Under the pieces are notes generated by a model. The model was given only the letters and a program-made list of their open reading frames with translations, ran no database searches and was not told the origin of the DNA. Both the position numbers and the translations under genes were made by a program. Positions 37,666 through 47,133 of a DNA stretch of 64,000 bases are shown here, piece by piece. Origin of the DNA: SHVO01 sp050250575 (GTDB lineage Bacteria > Pseudomonadota > Alphaproteobacteria > Rhodospirillales > Rhodospirillaceae); NCBI GenBank assembly GCA_050250575.1, contig JBFWOJ010000007.1, positions 1-64,000 of the forward strand, read 5' to 3'. Position 1 is the stretch's first letter; the number at the start of each line of letters is the position of its first letter.

Positions 37666-37977
37666 GTGGCACGTTCAGTTTGGAAAGGTCCTTTCGTCGA
37701 CGGCTATCTCTTGAAGAAAGCCGAGACGGTGCGTGGCTCCGGCCGCAACGAAGTGATCAAGACGTGGTCTCGCCGTTCGACGATCCTGCCGCAGTTCGTC
37801 GGCCTGACGTTCGGCGTGCACAACGGTCATAAGCATGTTCCGGTCCTCGTGACCGAGAACATGATCGGCCACAAGTTCGGCGAGTTCGCGCCGACCCGTA
37901 CGTTCTACGGCCACACCGGCGACAAAAAGGCTGCCGCGCCCGGTTCCGCCCCGGCTGCTGCGTCCAAGAAGGACTAG
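37666..37977 (+). CDS. rpsS: 30S ribosomal protein S19
   Basis: The 103-residue protein starts at GTG 37666 after AAGGAG. The body MARSVWKGPFVDGYL to FYGHTGDKKA is standard; S19 contacts S13 in the 30S head. An Ala/Pro tail (about 15 residues) makes it longer than the usual 92. Confidence 0.97.
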   Translation: MARSVWKGPFVDGYLLKKAETVRGSGRNEVIKTWSRRSTILPQFVGLTFGVHNGHKHVPVLVTENMIGHKFGEFAPTRTFYGHTGDKKAAAPGSAPAAASKKD

Positions 37978-37980
37978 GTC

Positions 37981-38361
37981 ATGAGCAAGAAAAGCGCACC
38001 ACCCCGCGTCGGCGAAAACGAAGCCAGGGCCTTCTCGCGCTCGATCCGCGTCAGCCCGCGCAAACTGAACCTGATGGCGCAGCTTATCCGCGGCAAGACC
38101 GCCGAAGCGGCGCTGGCCGAGCTCACCTTCAACAAGCGCCGGATCGCGCAGGAAGTGAAGACCGTGCTCGAGTCGGCGATCGCAAACGCGGAGAACAATC
38201 ATCAGCTCGACGTCGATCAGCTGTTCGTTGCGCAGGCCTACGTCGGCAAGTCGATCGTCATGAAGCGTTGGAGCCCGCGCGCCCGTGGCCGCGTCGGCCA
38301 TATCACCAAGCCGTTCAGCAATCTCACGATTGTCGTGCGTGAGAAGAGGGAGACCGCCTAA
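37981..38361 (+). CDS. rplV: 50S ribosomal protein L22
   Basis: The 126-residue L22 lines the exit tunnel, with the beta-hairpin segment WSPRARGRVGHITKPFSNLT near the C-terminus, a macrolide-relevant region that looks normal. The stop TAA overlaps the rpsC ATG by one base. Confidence 0.97.
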   Translation: MSKKSAPPRVGENEARAFSRSIRVSPRKLNLMAQLIRGKTAEAALAELTFNKRRIAQEVKTVLESAIANAENNHQLDVDQLFVAQAYVGKSIVMKRWSPRARGRVGHITKPFSNLTIVVREKRETA

Positions 38362-39071
38362 TGGGTCAAAAAGTCAATCCGGTCGGGCTGCGTCTCGGCA
38401 TCAATCGCACGTGGGACTCGCGCTGGTACGCGAACCGCGGCGCTTACGCCCAGCTGCTGCACCAGGACATCGAGATCCGCGACTATCTGAAGCAGCGCCT
38501 GGCCCAGGCCGGCGTCGCGCGCGTGATTATCGAGCGCCCGGCGAAGAAGGCCCGCATCACGATCCACACCGCCCGTCCGGGCGTGGTCATCGGCAAGAAG
38601 GGCGCCGACATCGAAGTGATCCGCAAGGATCTGCAGAAGATGACCGGCAGCGAAGTTCATTTGAACATCGTTGAAATCCGCAAGCCGGAAATCGACGCTC
38701 AGCTCGTCGCCGAAAACATCGCCCAGCAGCTCGAGCGCCGCGTGGCGTTCCGGCGCGCCATGAAGCGCGCCGTGCAGGCCGCCATGCGTCTGGGCGCCGG
38801 CGGCATCCGCATCACCTGCTCGGGCCGTCTCGGCGGCGCTGAAATCGCGCGCGTGGAATGGTACCGCGAAGGCCGCGTGCCGTTGCACACCCTGCGCGCC
38901 GACGTCGATTACGGCGAAGGTACCGCGAAGACCACGTACGGAACCTGCGGCGTGAAGGTGTGGATCTTCAAGGGCGAGATTCTCGAACACGATCCGATGG
39001 CGCAGGACAAGCGCGCCAGCGGCGACGCTCAAAGCCCGCGCGAAGGCGCGCGCGGCGAAGCGCGCGGCTAA
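38361..39071 (+). CDS. rpsC: 30S ribosomal protein S3
   Basis: The 236-residue protein has an N-terminal KH domain with PGVVIGKKGADIE and a C-terminal domain containing GRLGGAEIARVEWYREGR. S3 forms part of the mRNA entry channel. The last 25 residues are basic and low-complexity. Confidence 0.98.
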   Translation: MGQKVNPVGLRLGINRTWDSRWYANRGAYAQLLHQDIEIRDYLKQRLAQAGVARVIIERPAKKARITIHTARPGVVIGKKGADIEVIRKDLQKMTGSEVHLNIVEIRKPEIDAQLVAENIAQQLERRVAFRRAMKRAVQAAMRLGAGGIRITCSGRLGGAEIARVEWYREGRVPLHTLRADVDYGEGTAKTTYGTCGVKVWIFKGEILEHDPMAQDKRASGDAQSPREGARGEARG

Positions 39072-39097
39072 GGCATTAGGAACGGAAATACGTCGTC

Positions 39098-39511
39098 ATG
39101 TTGCAACCGAAACGCACAAAATTCCGCAAGGCCTTCAAGGGCCGCATCCACGGCGTCGCCAAGGGCGGCTCGAGCCTGAACTTCGGGTCGTACGGCCTCA
39201 AGGCGATGACGCCGGAACGCGTCACCGCGCGCCAGATCGAAGCGGCGCGCCGTGCCCTCACGCGCTTCATGAAGCGCCAGGGCCGCGTGTGGATCCGCAT
39301 CTTCCCGGACGTGCCGGTGTCGAAGAAGCCCGCCGAAGTCCGGCAAGGTAAGGGTAAGGGAACACCGGAGTTCTGGGTGTGCCGGATCAAGCCGGGCCGC
39401 ATCATGTTCGAAGTCGACGGCGTGTCTGCGGAAATGGCCCGTGAAGGTTTTGCCCTGGCGGCTGCGAAGCTGCCGATCAAGACCAAGATGGTCTCGCGTA
39501 TTGGAGCTTAG
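39098..39511 (+). CDS. rplP: 50S ribosomal protein L16
   Basis: The 137-residue L16 begins MLQPKRTKFRK, with GSYGLKAMTPERVTARQIEAAR and RQGRVWIRIFPD. It is near the A-site tRNA and is added late in 50S assembly. rpmC follows after 3 bp. Confidence 0.98.
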   Translation: MLQPKRTKFRKAFKGRIHGVAKGGSSLNFGSYGLKAMTPERVTARQIEAARRALTRFMKRQGRVWIRIFPDVPVSKKPAEVRQGKGKGTPEFWVCRIKPGRIMFEVDGVSAEMAREGFALAAAKLPIKTKMVSRIGA

Positions 39512-39514
39512 AAG

Positions 39515-39724
39515 ATGACCGACACTGCAAAGGATCTGCGCGGCAAGAACGCGGAAGAGCTTCAGGGCCGTCTTTCGGACCTCAAGAAGGAGCAGTTCAA
39601 CCTGCGCTTCCAGAAGGCGTCCGGCCAGCTGACCAACACCGCCCAATTCGGGCGCGTCCGCCGCGAGATCGCGCGGATCAAGACAATTCTGCGGGAACGC
39701 AGCAGCCAGAACGCTGCGTCGTAA
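39515..39724 (+). CDS. rpmC: 50S ribosomal protein L29
   Basis: The 69-residue two-helix protein at the tunnel exit carries ELQGRLSDLKKEQFNLRFQ and the following QLTNTAQFGRVRREIARIKT. Length and position between rplP and rpsQ are standard. Confidence 0.97.
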   Translation: MTDTAKDLRGKNAEELQGRLSDLKKEQFNLRFQKASGQLTNTAQFGRVRREIARIKTILRERSSQNAAS

Positions 39725-39745
39725 GCGGGCGAGAGGAAGAGGAAT

Positions 39746-39985
39746 ATGCCGAGACGAATTCTCCAGGGCGTGGTCGTCAGCGATAAGCAGGACAAGACCG
39801 TGATCGTGCGGGTCGAGCGCCGCATGATGCACCCGATCTACAAGAAGTTCATCCGCCGCAGCAAAAAGTTCGCTGCGCACGATGAGAACAACGTCGGGAA
39901 GATCGGTGATGTCGTGCGTATCCGCGAATGCGCACCGATCTCGAAGACCAAGAAGTGGGAGCTTGTCCTGGATAAAGCTGAGTAG
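39746..39985 (+). CDS. rpsQ: 30S ribosomal protein S17
   Basis: The 79-residue OB-fold protein has MPRRILQGVVVSDKQDKT and GDVVRIRECAPISKTKKWEL. It binds 16S rRNA helix 11 and is an early assembly protein. It is the last gene of the S10 operon. Confidence 0.98.
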   Translation: MPRRILQGVVVSDKQDKTVIVRVERRMMHPIYKKFIRRSKKFAAHDENNVGKIGDVVRIRECAPISKTKKWELVLDKAE

Positions 39986-40015
39986 TCGGCGTCTCCAGAC
40001 TTAAGGACCGTAGTC

Positions 40016-40384
40016 ATGATTCAGATGCAAACCAATTTGGACGTCGCCGACAACTCGGGCGCCAAGCGCGTCATGTGCATTAAGGTGCTGGGCGGCTCCA
40101 AGCGTAAGTACGCAGCCATCGGTGACGTGATCGTCGTCTCGGTGAAGGACGCTATCCCGCGTGGACGCGTGAAGAAGGGCGACGTTCACCGCGCCGTCAT
40201 CGTTCGCACCGCGAAGGAACTCCGTCGCACCGACGGCACCGCGATCCGCTTCGATCGCAATGCCGCCGTGCTCATCAATAAACAGGGCGAACCCATCGGC
40301 ACCCGTATCTTCGGGCCGGTGACCCGTGAACTGCGCTCGAAGAAGTTCATGAAGATCGTTTCGCTGGCGCCGGAGGTTCTCTAG
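40016..40384 (+). CDS. rplN: 50S ribosomal protein L14
   Basis: The 122-residue L14 begins MIQMQTNLDVADNSGAKRV and includes GDVIVVSVKDAIPRGRVKKG. It forms an intersubunit bridge and is the first gene of the spc block. rplX starts directly at the next base. Confidence 0.98.
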   Translation: MIQMQTNLDVADNSGAKRVMCIKVLGGSKRKYAAIGDVIVVSVKDAIPRGRVKKGDVHRAVIVRTAKELRRTDGTAIRFDRNAAVLINKQGEPIGTRIFGPVTRELRSKKFMKIVSLAPEVL

Positions 40385-40702
40385 ATGGCCAAGATGAAGA
40401 TCAAGAAGGGCGACAACGTCATCGTCCTCACCGGCCGCGACAAGGGCAAGACCGGCACCGTGCTGAAGGCGCTGCCGAGCGAATCACGCGTCATCGTGCA
40501 GGGCATCAATATCGCCAAGCGTCACCAGCGCCAGACGGCGCAGGACGGCGGCGGCATCATCGAAAAGGAAGTGTCGATCCACGTCTCCAACGTGGCGCAC
40601 GTCGACCCGAAGGAGAGCAAGTCGACCCGGGTCGGCTTCAAGACGCTCGATGACAAGAGCAAGGTCCGCATCGCTCGGCGGTCCGGCGAAGTCATCGACT
40701 AG
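40385..40702 (+). CDS. rplX: 50S ribosomal protein L24
   Basis: The 105-residue protein has an N-terminal KOW motif (KIKKGDNVIVLTGRDKGKTG) and initiates 50S assembly. It abuts rplN without a gap. Confidence 0.97.
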   Translation: MAKMKIKKGDNVIVLTGRDKGKTGTVLKALPSESRVIVQGINIAKRHQRQTAQDGGGIIEKEVSIHVSNVAHVDPKESKSTRVGFKTLDDKSKVRIARRSGEVID

Positions 40703-40716
40703 GAAGGACGAAAGCT

Positions 40717-41265
40717 ATGGCTGCTACAGCGCGTTTGCGTAAGCACTACGAAGAAGTGGTGCGCAAGAAGATGTCCGAGAAGTTCGGCTACGAGAACCCG
40801 ATGGCGATTCCGAAGATCACCAAGATCGTCATCAACATGGGCGTGAGCGAAGCTTCTCAGGACAAGAAGAAGATCGAAGGCGCGGTCGACAATCTGACGG
40901 CGATCGCCGGCCAGAAGCCGAACGTCACGAAGTCGCGCAAGGCGATCGCGAACTTCAAGCTCCGCGAAGGCCAGATGGTCGGCTGCAGCGTCACCTTGCG
41001 CAAGACGCGGATGTACGAATTCCTGGACCGCCTGGTGAACGTTGCGCTTCCGCGCGTACGCGACTTCCGCGGCCTCAATGCCAAGAGCTTCGACGGCGCC
41101 GGCAATTACAACATGGGCCTCAAGGAACAGATCGTGTTCCCGGAAATCGATTATGACAAGATCGACAAGGTTCGCGGCATGAACATCACCATCTGCACGA
41201 CGGCTCGTACCGACGAGGAGGCGCTTGCGCTGCTCGAAGGTTTCGAACTGCCGTTCCAGAAATAG
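40717..41265 (+). CDS. rplE: 50S ribosomal protein L5
   Basis: The 182-residue 5S rRNA-binding protein has IPKITKIVINMGVSEA near residue 30 and ALPRVRDFRGLNAKSFDG. It contacts P-site tRNA and forms a bridge to S13. Standard length. Confidence 0.98.
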   Translation: MAATARLRKHYEEVVRKKMSEKFGYENPMAIPKITKIVINMGVSEASQDKKKIEGAVDNLTAIAGQKPNVTKSRKAIANFKLREGQMVGCSVTLRKTRMYEFLDRLVNVALPRVRDFRGLNAKSFDGAGNYNMGLKEQIVFPEIDYDKIDKVRGMNITICTTARTDEEALALLEGFELPFQK

Positions 41266-41277
41266 GCGAGGGACCAA

Positions 41278-41583
41278 ATGGCGAAGACGAGCACTGTTGA
41301 ACGCGATCAGAAGCGCCGCCGTATGGCGAAGTCGCTTGGCAACAAGCGCAAGAAGCTGAAAGCGATCATCATGAATCGCAACACAAACGATGAAGACCGC
41401 TTTGCGGCGGTCTTGAAGCTCGCGCAGGTTCCGCGCAATTCCTCGAAGGTCCGCATCCGTAATCGCTGCGACCTCACGGGCCGCCCGCGCGCGACCTATC
41501 GCAAGTTCAAGATGGCCCGCAACAAGCTGCGTGAACTGGCTTCGAAGGGCCAGATCCCCGGCATGGTCAAGTCAAGCTGGTAA
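41278..41583 (+). CDS. rpsN: 30S ribosomal protein S14, long zinc-free type
   Basis: The 101-residue protein matches the 101-residue C-minus form: no CxxC pairs are present, only one cysteine in RCDLTGRPRATYRKF. It sits in the 30S head with S3 and S10. Confidence 0.97.
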   Translation: MAKTSTVERDQKRRRMAKSLGNKRKKLKAIIMNRNTNDEDRFAAVLKLAQVPRNSSKVRIRNRCDLTGRPRATYRKFKMARNKLRELASKGQIPGMVKSSW

Positions 41584-41595
41584 GGAGCGTCACAC

Positions 41596-41994
41596 GTGTC
41601 AATGACCGATCCAGTTGGTGATTTGCTGACCCGCATCCGTAACGGACAGCGGGCGAACAAATCGTCGATCACTGCCCCGGCCTCGAAGCTGCGCGAAAGC
41701 GTGCTGAGCGTCCTGGAGCGCGAAGGTTACATCCGCGGTTTCAAGCGCGTGAGCATCCGCGCCGGCATCGAAGAGCTCAACATCGAGCTCAAGTACAACG
41801 AGGGCGAGCCGGTGATTAACAAGATCGAACGCGTGTCGAAGCCCGGCCGCCGGGTTTACGCGAAGATCAAGGACTTGCAGAAGGTCTACAACGGCCTTGG
41901 CATCTCCATTCTCTCGACGCCGCGGGGCGTCATGTCTGACTCGGAAGCGCGCCAGGCCAATGTCGGCGGCGAAGTGCTCTGTCAGGTGTTCTAA
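41596..41994 (+). CDS. rpsH: 30S ribosomal protein S8
   Basis: The 132-residue protein begins at GTG 41596, 8 bp after AAGGAG; ATG 41602 is in frame but too far from the site. MSMTDPVGDLLTRIRN and the C-terminal STPRGVMSDSEARQ are conserved. S8 represses the spc operon in E. coli. The final codons and stop are part of a 16-bp tandem duplication. Confidence 0.97.
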   Translation: MSMTDPVGDLLTRIRNGQRANKSSITAPASKLRESVLSVLEREGYIRGFKRVSIRAGIEELNIELKYNEGEPVINKIERVSKPGRRVYAKIKDLQKVYNGLGISILSTPRGVMSDSEARQANVGGEVLCQVF

Positions 41995-42017
41995 CGAACG
42001 CGTGTTCTAACGAACAC
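41986..42017 (+). repeat. 16-bp tandem duplication at the rpsH stop
   Basis: GTGTTCTAACGAAC occurs at 41986-41999 and again at 42002-42015, a 16-bp period. It duplicates the end and stop codon of rpsH in the space before rplF. The second copy continues to AC, making GTGTTC-TAAC-GAACAC, a small hairpin (42002-42017). Confidence 0.8.
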
Positions 42018-42036
42018 GGATTGAAGGAAGCGTACG

Positions 42037-42570
42037 ATGTCTCGTGTAGGCAAATATCCGGTGGCCATCCCCTCGGGCGTTACCGTCACCATGGCGGGCA
42101 GGCTCGTCACGGTGAAGGGCAAGCTCGGCGAACTGAAGCTCAACACCAGCGATGATGTTGAAACCAGCGTCACCGACGGCAAGGTGTGGGTGAAGGTGAA
42201 GGGCGAGAGCAAGCGCGCCCGCGCCCAGTGGGGTACGACCCGCGCCACCATCAACAACATGGTCCGCGGCGTTTCGCAGGGCTACAAGAAGACCCTCGAC
42301 ATCAACGGCGTCGGCTTCAAGGCCGCCGCTCAGGGCAAGAAGCTCAACCTGTCGCTCGGCTTCTCGCACGACGTCATCTACGACGTGCCGGCCGGCATCG
42401 AAGTGAAGACGCCGCAGCCGACGCAAATCGAGATCTCGGGCGCGGACCGCCAGAAAGTCGGCCAGGTGGCCGCCGAGATCCGCGGCTACAAGCCGCCCGA
42501 GCCGTACAAGGGCAAGGGGATCAAGTACTCCGACGAATTCATCCTTCGCAAAGAAGGTAAGAAGAAGTAA
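42037..42570 (+). CDS. rplF: 50S ribosomal protein L6
   Basis: The 177-residue L6 consists of two similar domains; MSRVGKYPVAIPSGV and the C-terminal GYKPPEPYKGKGIKY are diagnostic. It lies close to the factor-binding site and the sarcin-ricin loop. Confidence 0.98.
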   Translation: MSRVGKYPVAIPSGVTVTMAGRLVTVKGKLGELKLNTSDDVETSVTDGKVWVKVKGESKRARAQWGTTRATINNMVRGVSQGYKKTLDINGVGFKAAAQGKKLNLSLGFSHDVIYDVPAGIEVKTPQPTQIEISGADRQKVGQVAAEIRGYKPPEPYKGKGIKYSDEFILRKEGKKK

Positions 42571-42593
42571 GGCGCGGGACAGAGGATTAAGAG

Positions 42594-42956
42594 ATGAGCA
42601 GCAGCAACATTCGGACCCAGCGTCGCAAGCAGCGTACGCGCTTTGCGATCAAGGCCACGGCCCACGGCCGTCCGCGTCTTTCCGTGCACCGGTCGGGCCG
42701 TCACATCTATGCGCAGATCATCACGGACGAGGACGGCCGCACGCTTGCCGCCGCTTCGAGCATCGATACGGATCTGAAGGGCAAGCTGAAGGTCGGGGCC
42801 TCGAAGGAAGCGGCCGCCGAGGTGGGCAAGCTGCTCGCCGAGCGCGCGGTGAAGGCCGGCGTGAAGGAAGTGGTTTTCGATCGCGGCGGGTACATGTTCC
42901 ACGGTCGCGTGAAAGCGCTCGCTGACGCGGCGCGTGAAGCCGGTCTGTCGTTCTAA
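42594..42956 (+). CDS. rplR: 50S ribosomal protein L18
   Basis: The 120-residue 5S rRNA-binding protein has RPRLSVHRSGRHIYAQII and the C-terminal FDRGGYMFHGRVKALADAA. Standard length and position. Confidence 0.98.
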   Translation: MSSSNIRTQRRKQRTRFAIKATAHGRPRLSVHRSGRHIYAQIITDEDGRTLAAASSIDTDLKGKLKVGASKEAAAEVGKLLAERAVKAGVKEVVFDRGGYMFHGRVKALADAAREAGLSF

Positions 42957-42982
42957 GGCCGGTCAGGTAAGGGAAGTAGGAT

Positions 42983-43657
42983 ATGGCACGGACACCATCA
43001 GGAGCCTCTGAACGGGGCGAACGCCAGGGCAGAGGCGGTGATCGCGGTGAGCGCGGTGAACGCGGCGGCCGCCGGGAGCGCGGCGGAGATCGCGAGCGCG
43101 AAGGCGGTGGACGCGGCGACCGCGATCGCGAGCGTGACGACGAATTTGTCGACAAGCTGGTGCACATCAACCGTGTCGCCAAGGTCGTGAAAGGCGGACG
43201 CCGCTTCGCATTTGCCGCTCTGGTGGTCGTCGGCGATGCCAAGGGCAAGGTCGGTTACGGTTCGGGCAAGGCGCGCGAAGTGCCGGAAGCCATCCGCAAG
43301 GCGACGGATGCGGCGAAGCGCCACATGATCAAGGTGCCGCTGCGCGAAGGCCGCACGCTGCATCACGATCTCTACGGCCGTTTCGGCGCAGGTAAGGTGA
43401 TCCTGCGCGCGGCGCCCGCGGGGACCGGCATCATCGCCGGCGGCCCGATGCGCGCCGTGTTCGAAACCATGGGCATTCAGGACATCGTCGCGAAGAGCGT
43501 CGGATCCAACAATCCGCATAACATGGTCAAGGCGACCTTCACGGCGCTTCAGTCGATGACCAGCCCGCGCAACGTTGCCGCCAAGCGCGGCAAGAAGGTC
43601 GCGGACATCATCGGCCGCCGCGAGGACGCCGGTAAAGAAGTGGCGAAGGAAGCCTAA
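42983..43657 (+). CDS. rpsE: 30S ribosomal protein S5 with Arg/Gly/Glu-rich N-terminal extension
   Basis: The S5 body starts near FVDKLVHINRVAKVVKGG (about residue 54) and continues with GKAREVPEAIRKATDAAK and an intact C-terminal half. S5 affects decoding accuracy and spectinomycin binding. The first 50 or so residues are a low-complexity run of Arg, Gly, Glu and Asp (RGGDRGERGERGG-like). Short RG-rich starts are seen in alphaproteobacterial S5; this one is long. The total is 224 residues against about 167 in E. coli. Confidence 0.97.
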   Translation: MARTPSGASERGERQGRGGDRGERGERGGRRERGGDREREGGGRGDRDRERDDEFVDKLVHINRVAKVVKGGRRFAFAALVVVGDAKGKVGYGSGKAREVPEAIRKATDAAKRHMIKVPLREGRTLHHDLYGRFGAGKVILRAAPAGTGIIAGGPMRAVFETMGIQDIVAKSVGSNNPHNMVKATFTALQSMTSPRNVAAKRGKKVADIIGRREDAGKEVAKEA

Positions 43658-43659
43658 TC

Positions 43660-43851
43660 ATGGCTGAGAAGAAGAAGACGGTAACCATCACCCAGATCCA
43701 CAGCGCCGCCGGCCGCTATGCGGACCAGCGCCAGACGCTGATCGGTCTGCGCCTCAACAAAATCCGCCGCTCCTCGACCCTGGAAGACACCCCGGCGGTC
43801 CGCGGCATGATCAACAAAGTTAAACACCTGGTACGGGTGGACGAAGGCTGA
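43660..43851 (+). CDS. rpmD: 50S ribosomal protein L30
   Basis: The 63-residue protein contains IGLRLNKIRRSSTLEDTPAV and GMINKVKHLVRV, standard for L30. It starts 2 bp after rpsE. Confidence 0.96.
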   Translation: MAEKKKTVTITQIHSAAGRYADQRQTLIGLRLNKIRRSSTLEDTPAVRGMINKVKHLVRVDEG

Positions 43852-43892
43852 TCGGCCTCCTATCTCAAAGCCGGCGTCAAAGGATAAGACCA

Positions 43893-44498
43893 ATGAAACT
43901 TAATGAACTGCGTAACCGCCCGGGTTCGACCCATGCTCGCAAGGTCCTCGGCCGCGGTATCGGCTCGGGCCTCGGCAAGACGTCCGGCCGTGGCGTGAAG
44001 GGTCAGAAGGCACGCACCGGCGTGGCCATCAAAGGCTTCGAAGGTGGCCAGATGCCGCTGTTTCGCCGCTTGCCGAAGCGCGGATTCACCTCTTACAGCA
44101 CCGCCAAGTACGTGCCGGTGAACATCGGCCGTCTGCAGGAAGCCGTTGATGCCGGCCGTCTCGATCCGAAGGAAACGGTGACCATCGATTCGCTCGTGAA
44201 GGCCGGCGTCGTGCGCCGCTCGCACGATGGCCTGCGCCTCCTCGGCGACGGCGAACTTAAGGCGAAGCTCACCATCGAAGCCGTGTATGCTTCCGAGTCT
44301 GCCCGCGCGGCAGTCGAGAAGGCTGGCGGCTCGGTGGCGATGACGCGCCCCGCGCCGGTGGCGGAAGACAAGAAGGTGCGCAAGCTTCCCAAGCGCGCCG
44401 ATGCGAATCCGAAGGCAAAGAAGGGCGACAAGTCCGCGCGCGCCAAGAAGGCCGCGGCTTCGGCGAAGGCCGACAAGCCTTCGAAGGCAAAGAAGTAG
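43893..44498 (+). CDS. rplO: 50S ribosomal protein L15 with Lys/Ala-rich C-terminal extension
   Basis: The N-terminal Gly-rich segment GRGIGSGLGKTSGRGVKGQK and the GFEGGQMPLFRRLPKRGF motif identify L15. The normal body ends near residue 155; the last 45 residues are Lys/Ala-rich low-complexity sequence. The total of 201 exceeds the usual 145-160. Confidence 0.96.
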   Translation: MKLNELRNRPGSTHARKVLGRGIGSGLGKTSGRGVKGQKARTGVAIKGFEGGQMPLFRRLPKRGFTSYSTAKYVPVNIGRLQEAVDAGRLDPKETVTIDSLVKAGVVRRSHDGLRLLGDGELKAKLTIEAVYASESARAAVEKAGGSVAMTRPAPVAEDKKVRKLPKRADANPKAKKGDKSARAKKAAASAKADKPSKAKK

Positions 44499-44545
44499 TT
44501 TGCCGGTGTCACGGAAGGCGCGCGTCGCCTTAACCGGAGTTTGAA

Positions 44546-45928
<1,383 letters not shown>

Positions 45929-45932
45929 GTCC

Positions 45933-46589
45933 ATGGCAGGCAAGCGCCTCATCCTCATGGGACCGCCGGGCGGCGGTAAAGGTACCCAAGCCAAGCGCCT
46001 GCAGGAGCGTTACGGCATCGTCCAGCTGTCGACGGGCGATATGTTGCGCGCGGCCGTAAAGGCGGGGACCCCTGTGGGACAACAGGCCAAGGCGGTCATG
46101 GATGCCGGAAAGCTTGTGTCCGACGACATCATGATCGGTCTGATCTCGGAGCGCATCGACCAGCCGGATTGCGCCAATGGCTTCATTCTCGACGGCTTCC
46201 CGCGCACCATCGCGCAGGCCGAAGCTCTCGATAAGCTATTGAATCAAAAAGGGATTAAGCTCGACAAAGTGATCGAAGTCACGGTCCCCGACGAGCGCCT
46301 CATCGAACGGATCACCGGGCGGTTCACCTGTTCGGCCTGCGGTGAGGGGTATCACGACAAGTTTAAGCAGCCGAAGCGACCCGGAGTCTGCGACGCCTGT
46401 GGCGGGACCAGCTTTACCCGCCGGGCGGACGACAAGGCAGAGACCGTGGGCGCCCGGCTGAAAGCCTACCATGACCAGACATCCCCCCTGATGCCCTACT
46501 ACCGGGCGAAAGGGACCCTGGAAGTGATCGACGGCGACCGGGATATCGACGCCGTTTCGCGTGATTTGGAGCGTGTTTTAGGAGCCTGA
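45933..46589 (+). CDS. adk: Adenylate kinase, zinc-LID type
   Basis: The 218-residue enzyme interconverts ATP + AMP and 2 ADP. The P-loop GPPGGGKGTQAKRL is at the N-terminus and DGFPRTIAQAEALD near residue 85. The LID carries four cysteines, Cys133, Cys136, Cys153 and Cys156, forming a CxxC...CxxC zinc site more usual in Gram-positive enzymes. The secY-adk order is widely conserved. Confidence 0.97.
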   Translation: MAGKRLILMGPPGGGKGTQAKRLQERYGIVQLSTGDMLRAAVKAGTPVGQQAKAVMDAGKLVSDDIMIGLISERIDQPDCANGFILDGFPRTIAQAEALDKLLNQKGIKLDKVIEVTVPDERLIERITGRFTCSACGEGYHDKFKQPKRPGVCDACGGTSFTRRADDKAETVGARLKAYHDQTSPLMPYYRAKGTLEVIDGDRDIDAVSRDLERVLGA

Positions 46590-46597
46590 GCGGCGTG

Positions 46598-46625
46598 TTG
46601 ACACGAGGGGCTAACTGCCTATAAT
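46598..46625 (+). promoter_or_regulatory. Consensus sigma-70-type promoter before rpsM
   Basis: TTGACA (46598-46603) and TATAAT (46620-46625), both perfect hexamers, are separated by 16 bp. They lie 8 bp after the adk stop and about 65 bp before rpsM. The alpha operon (rpsM-rpsK-rpoA-rplQ) therefore appears to have a strong promoter of its own. It is the best consensus match that I see in the window. Confidence 0.82.
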
Positions 46626-46689
46626 GCCCCGCTTTTCGGGTTGCGCGCGGCGCTCATAACAGTTTGAAATTAAAGAAGGAGTACGGGCT

Positions 46690-47067
46690 TTGGCGCGTAT
46701 TGCTGGGGTCAACTTACCAACCAACAAGCGGGTCGTTATCGCCCTGCGTTACATCTTCGGCATTGGTCCGTCCAATGCTGTGGATATCTGTGAACGTGTC
46801 GGCATCGCGCCGAACCGTCGTGTTAACCAACTGACGGAGGACGAAGTCCTTCGCATCCGCGACACCATTGACCGCGACTACACGGTCGAGGGCGATCTGC
46901 GCCGTGAGCAGGCGATGAACATCAAACGTTTGATGGACCTCGGCTGCTATCGCGGCCTGCGTCATCGCAAAGGTCTGCCGGTCCGCGGTCAGCGTACGCA
47001 CACCAACGCTCGCACGCGCAAAGGCCCGTCGAAGCCGATCGCAGGCAAGAAGAAAGTAACGAAGTAA
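46690..47067 (+). CDS. rpsM: 30S ribosomal protein S13
   Basis: The 125-residue protein begins at TTG 46690, 8 bp after AAGGAG; the N-terminus MARIAGVNLPTNKR fits exactly and no ATG or GTG is suitable. The C-terminus has GLPVRGQRTHTNARTRKGP. S13 contacts tRNA and L5 in bridge B1. The TTG start may lower its translation. Confidence 0.97.
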   Translation: MARIAGVNLPTNKRVVIALRYIFGIGPSNAVDICERVGIAPNRRVNQLTEDEVLRIRDTIDRDYTVEGDLRREQAMNIKRLMDLGCYRGLRHRKGLPVRGQRTHTNARTRKGPSKPIAGKKKVTK

Positions 47068-47081
47068 TCAGGACGTTTTTT

Positions 47082-47099
47082 CGCGGCGCGCGCGCCGCG
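47082..47099. repeat. 18-bp GC palindrome between rpsM and rpsK
   Basis: CGCGGCGCG followed by CGCGCCGCG is perfectly self-complementary. A run of six T residues lies before it, not after, so it does not terminate + strand transcription. Possible RNA-stability or processing element. Confidence 0.55.
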
Positions 47100-47133
47100 G
47101 TCTGCGTTTCTACGGACAGAAGAAGATCACACG

